A stretch of DNA of 64,000 nucleotides. It comes from Streptomyces cyanogenus. GTDB lineage: Bacteria; Actinomycetota; Actinomycetes; Streptomycetales; Streptomycetaceae. This document shows, piece by piece, positions 15,542 through 22,957 of the stretch. The stretch spans positions 6,796,001 to 6,860,000 of the forward strand of contig NZ_CP071839.1 of the NCBI RefSeq assembly GCF_017526105.1, in the 5' to 3' direction. The position numbers and the translations under genes are program-made. The notes beneath the pieces are model-generated. The model searched no databases and was not told the origin of the DNA. It saw only the letters and a program-made list of their open reading frames with translations. How positions within the stretch are numbered: position 1 is the stretch's first letter; the number at the start of each line of letters is the position of its first letter.

Positions 15542-16534
15542 CTACGTCTCCGTCTTTCGTTCCATGTCCACGTCGCCACCGGTAGGCCCGGCCGCGGTTC
15601 GGGGGTCCGGTGGGGCCGAGGTGTCCGCCGCGGGAGCCGGGGCCGAGGCTTCCGCAGGGGGAGGGGCTGCTGCCGGGCCCGACGCCTCAGGCGGGGCTTC
15701 CGGGTGGCGTACCGCCGCCGTCAGGGTCGTGTCGTCACCGGAGTAGCGGGAGGCCTGGGCGAGCCAGGCGGGCAGGGACTCGCGGACGCCGGTGCCGCCC
15801 TCCTCGGCGAGACGGCCGGCCAGCCCGAGGACGAACTCGGCGTACCCGTCGGCCGACGCGAAGCTCTTCGACAGACCGTCCGTGGAGAGGACGACCAGCC
15901 GCGGGGCCCGCGCCTGCTCGAACACCGGCGCCCAGTGCATCCGCATCGACCGCCATGCCTCCCGCCCGCACAGCGACTCGGTCTCGTCGCCCAGGTCCTC
16001 CTCGGCGGGTGCGAGCGGCCGGGTGAGCGTGCCGTCGTGCTCGACGACCGCGAGGTCCCCGTCGCCGATCTGCCAGGCCACGAACAGCCACGGCGTGAGC
16101 ACCGCACCGATCAGCGTGGTGCCGTACAGCACCAGCTTCTCCTCGGGCCGCGGCTCCCGGGCCGCCTCCTCCACGACCGGCCGGTTCCGGTCCCAGTGGC
16201 CGAGGGCCTCCTGCCGCCACTCGTGCACCAGGGCCCGCGGGAAGTCGTCCCGGGCGTAGGTCATCAGCCGGGTCAGCCGCCCCGGCTCATGGCAGTCGTG
16301 CGCCGCCCGTCCGAAGGCGCTGGCCAGCACCAGGAACCGGTCCACGGCGAACCGCGCGCCCAGCGCGCTGCGCGCGTGCACCGCCGAGCCGTGCCCGTCG
16401 GCCACCGCCAGCACCAGCGGATCCGTACCGGACCCGCTGCCCTGGCAGTCGTGCCAGTCCTGGTTCTGCCGCTTGCCCACGCCCTGGACGCTGTGGCGCA
16501 GGGTCTCCCACCGTCGCACCCCGAGCGTCACCAC
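15542..16534 (-). CDS. PP2C-family protein phosphatase (TerY-P triad)
   Basis: A 330-residue metal-dependent phosphatase. PP2C motifs appear in order: RQNQDW near residue 22, VADGHGS with the metal-binding aspartate and glycine, YGTTLIGAV, AWQIGDGDLAVV, LVVLSTDGLSKSF and YSGDDTTLT with the C-terminal metal aspartates. A Pro/Ala-rich disordered tail of about 50 residues follows. It should reverse phosphorylation by the adjacent kinase. The GTG start overlaps the vWA stop, and its stop touches the kinase start, so the three are translationally coupled. Confidence 0.9.
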   Translation of the reverse strand: MVTLGVRRWETLRHSVQGVGKRQNQDWHDCQGSGSGTDPLVLAVADGHGSAVHARSALGARFAVDRFLVLASAFGRAAHDCHEPGRLTRLMTYARDDFPRALVHEWRQEALGHWDRNRPVVEEAAREPRPEEKLVLYGTTLIGAVLTPWLFVAWQIGDGDLAVVEHDGTLTRPLAPAEEDLGDETESLCGREAWRSMRMHWAPVFEQARAPRLVVLSTDGLSKSFASADGYAEFVLGLAGRLAEEGGTGVRESLPAWLAQASRYSGDDTTLTAAVRHPEAPPEASGPAAAPPPAEASAPAPAADTSAPPDPRTAAGPTGGDVDMERKTET

Positions 16535-17220
16535 ACGTCGTCGTCATCGTCGTCGTCCAGCACCGGCGGCGCGTACGGCTGCTTCACCGGGCTCACCCCG
16601 GAACCGTCACCGGCGACCGGCTGGGAGGCCGCCTTCACGGCCGCCGTCGACGCCCAGCGGATCGCCGCGGCCAGCTGCTTGGGGCTGTTGGCGTCCAGCG
16701 GCTGCAGCTCCGGGTTGCCGAGGAACTCCTGGAGCACCCCGCGGTCCGCGTCCGCGCCGATCGCGATGGCCACCCGGACCGCCTTGCGGCCCCACGGGGT
16801 GGCGTCCACCGCCTTCAGGCCCGCCTTCCAGTCGTCGGTGGGCACCCCGTCCGACACCAGCGCGAGCACCGGCTTCAGCGCCCGCTGCGGCATCGGCGGG
16901 GTCTGCAGCTCCCGGGCCACCAGGTGCAGTGCCTCACCGAGGTTGGTCATGCCGTCGACCTGCACGTCCTGCCAGGTGAAGTCGTCCACCGGCACCGGGG
17001 TCTGGTGGAGCCACTGCGCCGTCGTGGAGAAGGTGACCGTGCGCAGCAGCAGTTGTGCCGCCGGGTTGTCGTGGGCCACCGACCGCATCTCCGGAACGGC
17101 TTCCCTGATGGCGTAGTTGAGCTTGGCGATCTTCTCGCCCTGCATCGAGAACGAGCAGTCGAGCAGCCAGATGAAGTGGACCGGCCGGTTGGCCATCGGC
17201 CCGCCGGGAATGTCACTCAC
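16528..17220 (-). CDS. TerY-like von Willebrand A domain protein (TerY-P triad)
   Basis: A 230-residue single vWA domain protein. The metal-ion-dependent adhesion site is complete: DCSFS (D21, S23, S25), the threonine in DGMTNLG and the aspartate in LVSDGVPTDD. The C-terminus is a run of seven aspartates followed by VW. TerY-type vWA proteins are thought to be scaffolds recruited or regulated by phosphorylation through the neighbouring kinase and phosphatase. The start is GTG 17220 with AAAGGA 9 bases upstream; M9 is an alternative. There is no signal peptide, so it is cytoplasmic. Confidence 0.9.
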   Translation of the reverse strand: MSDIPGGPMANRPVHFIWLLDCSFSMQGEKIAKLNYAIREAVPEMRSVAHDNPAAQLLLRTVTFSTTAQWLHQTPVPVDDFTWQDVQVDGMTNLGEALHLVARELQTPPMPQRALKPVLALVSDGVPTDDWKAGLKAVDATPWGRKAVRVAIAIGADADRGVLQEFLGNPELQPLDANSPKQLAAAIRWASTAAVKAASQPVAGDGSGVSPVKQPYAPPVLDDDDDDDVW

Positions 17221-17272
17221 GCCGCGGTTCCTTTCGCGTCAAAGGGGTGGGGAATCGGAGGAGTCGGCCGGG

Positions 17273-17392
17273 TCAGGCCAGCAGCAGCCAGACCGTGCAG
17301 ACGAGGGCGGCCGGCGCCAGCACCAGGGCGGTGACGAACAGGCCCGCCATCGCGCGACGGGCCCGGCCGACGGAGGGGGTCACGTGATTCAT
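17273..17392 (-). CDS. 39-residue single-TM small protein, coupled to the membrane GTPase
   Basis: The ATG at 17392 overlaps the TGA of the upstream GTPase gene (ATGA), so translation is coupled. The product has a short basic start (VGRARRAM) and one membrane helix (FVTALVLAPAALVCTVWLLL) reaching the C-terminus. It ends 52 bases before the vWA start. It is easily missed because of its size. It may be a membrane-anchoring or regulatory subunit of the GTPase; I know no family for it. Confidence 0.65.
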   Translation of the reverse strand: MNHVTPSVGRARRAMAGLFVTALVLAPAALVCTVWLLLA

Positions 17393-19074
17393 GCCGGGCT
17401 GTATCCGCCTTCCCTGTCGGCTTCCGTGCCGTCGTGCGTCCGACGGGGCGGCGGCACCCGGCGCGCCCCGCGTCCGGTCTGCCCGGTCAGCGGGCCGGTG
17501 CGCAGCCCGGAGGCCGCGAGCAGCCACAGCACCGGTTCGGCGGCCCGCCGCTGCTCGCTCTCCAGCGGGCCGGTCCCGGTGGCGGCGTGGGCGCTGACCG
17601 CCCAGTAGCCGGCCGCCCCGAAGTCGTGGCCGAGGGCCCGCACCAGCGCGCCCAGGCCGATGTCGCCGAGCCAGTGGTCGATCCGGGCGTCGCCGGGCGC
17701 CGGCAGCGAGGTCAGCTGGTCCAGCACGTCCCGCTTGGTGACGACCGCGGCCACCGGCAGCCGGCGCCGGCGTCCGGTCAGCGCGGCGAGTTCTCCGGTC
17801 AGCCGCTCGTACGTGGTCCGCGGGCCCTGTGCCGAGGGCCGCGCCCGCTCCGCCCGCTCGGCGTCCGCGGGGCCGAGCCGGGCGCGCACCGTGGGATCGG
17901 CGAGCACGTCGGCCACCAGGACGACCCCGTCCGCGTGCGCCAGGTACCGCTGGGCCCGGACGCGTTCGGCGTCGCTCACCGACTCGCCCATCGGGTCGTA
18001 CAGGTACAGCAGCCGGCGCCGGCGGCCCCGGGACACCGTGAGCATGAGGGCGCGGGGCGGGCCGCCGGTGGTGGCGTGCGCCCGACCGGTCCGGTTCAGC
18101 TGCTGGTTGACCCCGGTGTGGGCGCTGCGGTCGGCCACCGTGGCGTACTCGACCCGCAGTCCGCCCTCCCGGGCCCACGCGTGCAGCCCCTCCACCATGG
18201 CCGCCATCAGCATCGTCTTGCCCGAGGACGTCCCGCCGACCAGGGGTGTGTGCACCACCCGGGTCGTGGCCACCGCCTCCGGCAGCACCTGCTCGCAGCC
18301 CGGGCAGAGCGCGGCCAGCCGGCCCCGGCCGGTGAGCCGGGTGGCGGGCAGCCGGCGCCCGCAGCCGCACACGTGCCACAGGACGCCGTACCGGCCCGGC
18401 CGCAGCTCGGCGTGGCGGGCCGGGCAGCCGGGGCAGCGGTGCACGGCCAGCGGCACCGGCACGTAACAGCCCGGGTGGGGGCAGGTGGTGCGCAGGCCCC
18501 GCAGCAGCGCCCAGCCCCGCTCCATCCCGCGCAGCAGGGGCACGCCCGCCGCCCAGCCGAGCCAGACCACGCCCAGCAGGAGGGCGAGGACCAGCAGGAC
18601 CCAGCCGAGCAGCACGGTGGCGAGCACCGCGCCGATCAGCGCCCCCGCCGCCGTACCCGGGGCGATCAGCGTGACCAGCAGGAACCGGCCGAGCGGCACC
18701 CGGACCCGGCGGCCCCCGGGCCGCCGGCCGCGGAACATGTTCCGCACGGTCCGGTTCAGCCACGGATCGGTGAACGCCCGCCACAGCATCCGCATACCGT
18801 CGCGGCCGGCGGACGCCGCGTCCGTCCACGACTGCCGCCACCAGTAGGCGGGTTCGGCGGGCTCCGCACCCCCGGTACCGGGCAGGCGCGGGTCCAGGCG
18901 GCCCGCCTGCCAGGGGCCGAGACTGCGCCACACCGCGTGCACACCCCGGCCGAGGAACTCCCAGAGCGTCCGGAACAGGCACACCGCGACGGCGACCAGC
19001 CCGGCCCAGCCGAACAGGGCCAGCACCACCTGCAACGCCAGGTACAGGTCCGAGGCACCGCCCTGGGCGTTCAC
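17389..19074 (-). CDS. Membrane-anchored zinc-ribbon GTPase (double-GTPase system, member 2)
   Basis: A 561-residue protein. A TM helix lies at about 12-35 and a hydrophobic block at 131-180. A cluster of cysteine pairs (198/203, 214/217, 236/238, 257/260) forms zinc ribbons. The GTPase domain starts at 280: P-loop GGTSSGKT (280-287), a DxxG motif in LYDPMGE, the base-specificity motif as VTKRD, and SAHAATG near G5. This fits the membrane-associated partner of the two-GTPase systems (DO-GTPase families) described with GAP1 proteins. The GTG start overlaps the GAP1 stop (GTGA), and the stop overlaps the 39-residue gene (ATGA). It is probably the membrane-facing output or sensor of the system. 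Confidence 0.8.
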   Translation of the reverse strand: MNAQGGASDLYLALQVVLALFGWAGLVAVAVCLFRTLWEFLGRGVHAVWRSLGPWQAGRLDPRLPGTGGAEPAEPAYWWRQSWTDAASAGRDGMRMLWRAFTDPWLNRTVRNMFRGRRPGGRRVRVPLGRFLLVTLIAPGTAAGALIGAVLATVLLGWVLLVLALLLGVVWLGWAAGVPLLRGMERGWALLRGLRTTCPHPGCYVPVPLAVHRCPGCPARHAELRPGRYGVLWHVCGCGRRLPATRLTGRGRLAALCPGCEQVLPEAVATTRVVHTPLVGGTSSGKTMLMAAMVEGLHAWAREGGLRVEYATVADRSAHTGVNQQLNRTGRAHATTGGPPRALMLTVSRGRRRRLLYLYDPMGESVSDAERVRAQRYLAHADGVVLVADVLADPTVRARLGPADAERAERARPSAQGPRTTYERLTGELAALTGRRRRLPVAAVVTKRDVLDQLTSLPAPGDARIDHWLGDIGLGALVRALGHDFGAAGYWAVSAHAATGTGPLESEQRRAAEPVLWLLAASGLRTGPLTGQTGRGARRVPPPRRTHDGTEADREGGYSPA

Positions 19075-21692
19075 CGGGCACCTCCGCCGGCGGGCGGCTG
19101 GACGTCCCCGGGCCAGCCCGTCCGCTCCTCGCGCCGGCCGCGCCCGGTCAGCCGGCCCGCCAGCCGACCCAGGGCGCCCGGCCGGTTCCACGCGTGGAAC
19201 GCGTCGAGCCTGCCCCGGCCGGTGCGGCCCAGCGCCTCCTCGACCGCGGCCCGGTCCTCGGCGGGCAGCGCCCGCACCACCGGCCGCAACACCTTCGCCA
19301 GCAGCGTCGTGCGCGTCGCCTCCCAGCCGGGATCGGTGTCCTGGTAGGCGCTCCAGTCGCAGAAGCGGGCGGCCACGTACGACGGTGACGTACGCAGCCG
19401 CTCGGCCGCCGCGGGACCGCGGGCCGCCCGCTCGTAGGCGGCCAGCAGCGCCGTGTCGCCGGAGCGGGCCAGCGCGTACAGCTCGCTCTCCGGCACCGGC
19501 ACGGTCAGCAGCCGCCGGCCGACGGCCTCGTACACCCGCCGGGTCACCTGCTCGGGCACGGGCTCGACCGCGCCGTCCCGCAGCGCCCGGACCCGCTCCA
19601 CCCAGTTCTCGCCCTCGCCTTCGGTGCCGAGCAGCGCCGCGAACTCCAGCAGGAGCAGCGGGGCCCGGTGCGCCGGGTCCAGCTCCGTGGTGAAGCAGCG
19701 CAGCAGGTCGGCGGCGAGCAGCGGGGCGGCGGCGTCCTCGGCCGGGGCGGCGAGCGCGGCGGCCACCAGCAGGTCCCGGGTGCCGGCCAGCCGGTGCGCG
19801 TCCGAGCCCAGTTCGTTCAGCAGCAGGCTCGCCTCCTCGCCGGTGGGCGGCTCGTCGGGCCACACCAGACGGAACGCGGTGCGCAGGACGGCAGGTTCGG
19901 CGTGCGGCGAGACGCCGGCGGTGTGCAGCACCGCGCGCAGCCGGCCACGCCGGTCACCGCCGGCCGGGCCGGCCGCCGCGTCGCCGAGGACACACATCCG
20001 CAGATGCGGGAAGCCCGGGTCCAGCGCCACCGGCAGCCCCGCACCCGCGAGCCGTCCGGCCACCACGACCGGCTCGACCACCGCGAGCGCATCCAACGCC
20101 CCGAACAGGGCGGACCGCAGCGCGGGGTGGCCGTGTACGGCGTCGAGGAGAGCCGGGGGACAGGCGGGACGGGCGCTCTCCGGGTCGGCGGGCCGGGGCA
20201 GCCCGTTGCCCGTCGGGAGCGTACCCGGGTGGGCGTCACCCGGTCCGGCGGTACCCGGGCGCCTGTCACCCGGTCCGGTGGGGCCTGTCCCGGCGGTACC
20301 CGGTGCGCCGGAAGGCTCGTGGTCGGCCACCAGCTCCCGGGCGATGCGGCCCGCGAACTCCGGCAGCAGGTCCGTGCAGTCGATGTCGAGCAGGTCGGCG
20401 AGGTGCAGCAGGGTCAGGGGCCGGCCGGTCGCGGGTCCGGACGGGTCGGCGATGCCCTGCCGCAGGGCCGGGGCGAGGTCCCGGGCCAGGGCGGCCCGTA
20501 CCTCGGGGGTCAGCGACCCCGCTCCCACTGCGGGCACCGGGCCCCGTCCGCGTACCGCCAGGGTCAGCACGCGTGCGGCGAGCGGCGCCGAGACGACCGT
20601 GGGTACCTGCCCGTCCAGCCGGGCCGACAGGGCGGCCAGAGCCGCCGGTTCGTCGTCAACGGCGTCCCGGGGCTCCGTACCGGTCTCCCGTGCCAGCTCC
20701 CCGAGCAGCGCCGACAGCGTCGGCTCGGGCAGGACGGCGGCGTGTTCCGTGGCCCAGCGGGCCGCCGCCGCGCGGGCGGCCGGCGGCAGCTCGATGCGCT
20801 CGGCGAGCGCGGCCACGGCGAGCCGGCCGACATCGCCGGCGGTGTCACCGACGTCGCGGGCGCTGTCGCGGAAGAGCTCGGGCCGCCCGGCCGTCCAGAT
20901 CCGCGCGCACACGTCGGCCCAGGCGTCCGCCACGGGTTCCCCGGCGGCCCGGCCGGTGCAGTCGTGCACCCGGAAACGGTGGTCGTGCCCGACCGGATCC
21001 GACGAGGGCAGCGCCCCGACGATCTGCTGGCGGGCCTGCTGCGGCCGGCGGGTGTACGTCGTGAAGGTCAGCCGGTGGGCCTGCTCGCGCGGCAGGACCG
21101 TGCAGGCCAGCGCGATCCACTGGGCCACGTCCGCGCTGTCCCGCTCCACGAGCACGATCTGCCGGACGTCGCTGCCCTCGGTCAGCGTGCGCAGGTCGGC
21201 GAAGAACGCGGCGAGCCGGTCCGCGCGGGACCGGGCGAACGCCACGAGCCCGTCCCGGCGCAGCAGTCCGGACGGCTCGAACCGGTCGACCGGCTCCGGC
21301 CGCCCGCCCGGCGGAGTCGTGTCCGCCCAGCGCGGCGACTCCCACGCGGTGATCGGCAGCGCCCCGTCCGGCAGCCGGGTCCCGGGCGGCAGATGCACGG
21401 CGTGCGCGTGGAAGTTGCCCCAACGCCCGCTGTAGTCCGCGCCGGTGTACACCGACCGGCACAGCAGGCGTCCGCCGTCGGCGAGTTCGGTGCAGGCGAA
21501 GGCCTTCGGGAAGGACTTCAGCTGCTCGGCGTCCGGCCGGTCCGGCAGATCGCGTGGCGGCTCGTACCCGACGAGCTGTTCTGCCTCCCGCAGCAACGTG
21601 GCCGGTACCCCGGCACTGACCGCGGTGAAGCGGAAGCCGGACCCGTCCGGGCCGGGCGGTGCCGAGGTGTAGTGCAGCTGGGCGAGACTCAC
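19071..21692 (-). CDS. GTPase-associated protein 1 (GAP1-N2 / middle / C-terminal domains)
   Basis: An 873-residue cytoplasmic protein. It opens with SLAQLHYTSAPPGPDGSGF and the RFTAVSAG segment, which I recognise as the type 2 N-terminal domain of GTPase-associated protein 1. QIVLVERDSADVAQWIALAC and HRLTFTTYTRRP mark the middle domain, and the remaining 500 residues are helical. No catalytic motif is visible, so a scaffold or regulator of the flanking GTPases is the best reading. The GTG start (21692) overlaps the stop of the upstream GTPase gene, and its own stop overlaps the downstream GTPase start; both are GTGA overlaps, implying 1:1:1 coupled synthesis. A Gly/Thr/Pro-rich linker sits near residues 470-510. 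Confidence 0.85.
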   Translation of the reverse strand: MSLAQLHYTSAPPGPDGSGFRFTAVSAGVPATLLREAEQLVGYEPPRDLPDRPDAEQLKSFPKAFACTELADGGRLLCRSVYTGADYSGRWGNFHAHAVHLPPGTRLPDGALPITAWESPRWADTTPPGGRPEPVDRFEPSGLLRRDGLVAFARSRADRLAAFFADLRTLTEGSDVRQIVLVERDSADVAQWIALACTVLPREQAHRLTFTTYTRRPQQARQQIVGALPSSDPVGHDHRFRVHDCTGRAAGEPVADAWADVCARIWTAGRPELFRDSARDVGDTAGDVGRLAVAALAERIELPPAARAAAARWATEHAAVLPEPTLSALLGELARETGTEPRDAVDDEPAALAALSARLDGQVPTVVSAPLAARVLTLAVRGRGPVPAVGAGSLTPEVRAALARDLAPALRQGIADPSGPATGRPLTLLHLADLLDIDCTDLLPEFAGRIARELVADHEPSGAPGTAGTGPTGPGDRRPGTAGPGDAHPGTLPTGNGLPRPADPESARPACPPALLDAVHGHPALRSALFGALDALAVVEPVVVAGRLAGAGLPVALDPGFPHLRMCVLGDAAAGPAGGDRRGRLRAVLHTAGVSPHAEPAVLRTAFRLVWPDEPPTGEEASLLLNELGSDAHRLAGTRDLLVAAALAAPAEDAAAPLLAADLLRCFTTELDPAHRAPLLLLEFAALLGTEGEGENWVERVRALRDGAVEPVPEQVTRRVYEAVGRRLLTVPVPESELYALARSGDTALLAAYERAARGPAAAERLRTSPSYVAARFCDWSAYQDTDPGWEATRTTLLAKVLRPVVRALPAEDRAAVEEALGRTGRGRLDAFHAWNRPGALGRLAGRLTGRGRREERTGWPGDVQPPAGGGAR

Positions 21693-22954
21693 CGGACCCG
21701 CTCCCTTCCGGTCCTGTCCTTCGCGGCGGCGCGCACCGGCAGCAGCCCGCGCAGGGACAGCAGCCACAGCAGCGGGTCCTCCACCCGCACCGGCTGCGGA
21801 CCCGACTTGGGTACGTCCGCCGGCGCGTTCGCGGGCGGTGGCGCACCCAGCGCCGACAGTCCGAACAGGGACAACCGGGCGAAGTCGTGCTCCAGTTGGC
21901 GCAGCAGCGCACCGGAGTCCCAGTCGGTCAGCAGGCTGCGCAGTTCCTCGTGGACGGCGAGCCGGTCCTCGGCGTCGTAGGCGCCGCCGGTGTGCGGGGC
22001 GTTGCGGAGCAGCGGCGAGTGCGGGTCGAGGAGGGGCCCCAGCATGTCCGTCTTGGTGACGGCCACCGCGATCGGGGTGGTGACCCGGCCGCCCGCTCCG
22101 CCCTTGCCATGGGTGCGCAGCTGGGCCGCGAGGTCGGCGGCGATCTGCCGGGGCGAGGTCTCCACCACGGGCAGCGACGGCCCGTCGTGCACGGGCAACC
22201 GGTCACGGACCGAGCCGAGTTGCAGCGGGTCCACCAGCAGGATGATGCCGTCGGCGGCGCTCAGGTAACGGGTGTAGCGGTCCATCGCCTCGGCGTCCGC
22301 GAGGTCCTCGCCGGCCGCGTCGAAGAAGACCAGGGTGGTGTGCCGGGTGCCGGAGCCGCCCAGCAGCCCCCGCCGGGGCAGGCTGAGCCGGTACAGCAGC
22401 GGGTCGTTGAAGCCGAGCGCGGCCGGACGGGTGGCCGCGGGCAGCCGCAGCCGCTCGTACAGGTCCTCGGCCATCTCCCTGTCGCGGGCCTGCGTGTGCT
22501 GACCCATCGCGGCGAGCGACGCCTGATAGGCCTGACCGACCCGGTGGTCCAACTCGTTGCGCAGGACGGCCACATAGGTGCTCTTGCCGGAGGCCTTGGC
22601 GCCGACCAGGGCGATGATCCGGCTGTCCTGGTCGCAGTAGTCGCTGGGCAGGTCGCTGTGGCAGGACCCGCACACCCGCACCGGCGTCGGCACCCCGCAG
22701 TCGGGGCAGGGCACGCTGCTGCCGGTGCCGCCGGGTCCGGCGAGACCGGCGAACCTGCGCGCCGGGGTGAACACCGGCCCCCGCATCCGGGCCGCCGGCG
22801 GCACCCCGGGTCCCATGAACGAGGCCCACGCCTCGTCGGGTTCGGGCCCGCAGGGCGCGGCGCCGCGCACCCCGTTCGGGGTCATCAGGCAGCGGTACGG
22901 CAGCCGGGCCGCCGACGCGCGGGTGAAGCAGTAGGGGCAGATCACGGTCGTCAT
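21689..22954 (-). CDS. Zinc-ribbon GTPase (double-GTPase system, member 1)
   Basis: A 421-residue soluble protein. N-terminal cysteine pairs CPYC (6/9), CPDC (83/86) and CGSC (95/98) form zinc ribbons. The GTPase domain has P-loop GAKASGKST (118-126), FFDAAGED (DxxG), a VAVTKTD base motif and LFGLSALG. Unlike its downstream partner it has no membrane helix. The long insert between the P-loop and the DxxG motif (RDREMAEDLYERLRLP) is as expected for this family. It lies three bases after the FN3 gene stop and overlaps GAP1 by GTGA. It likely pairs with the membrane GTPase, with GAP1 acting between them. Confidence 0.85.
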   Translation of the reverse strand: MTTVICPYCFTRASAARLPYRCLMTPNGVRGAAPCGPEPDEAWASFMGPGVPPAARMRGPVFTPARRFAGLAGPGGTGSSVPCPDCGVPTPVRVCGSCHSDLPSDYCDQDSRIIALVGAKASGKSTYVAVLRNELDHRVGQAYQASLAAMGQHTQARDREMAEDLYERLRLPAATRPAALGFNDPLLYRLSLPRRGLLGGSGTRHTTLVFFDAAGEDLADAEAMDRYTRYLSAADGIILLVDPLQLGSVRDRLPVHDGPSLPVVETSPRQIAADLAAQLRTHGKGGAGGRVTTPIAVAVTKTDMLGPLLDPHSPLLRNAPHTGGAYDAEDRLAVHEELRSLLTDWDSGALLRQLEHDFARLSLFGLSALGAPPPANAPADVPKSGPQPVRVEDPLLWLLSLRGLLPVRAAAKDRTGRERVR

Positions 22955-22957
22955 GGC

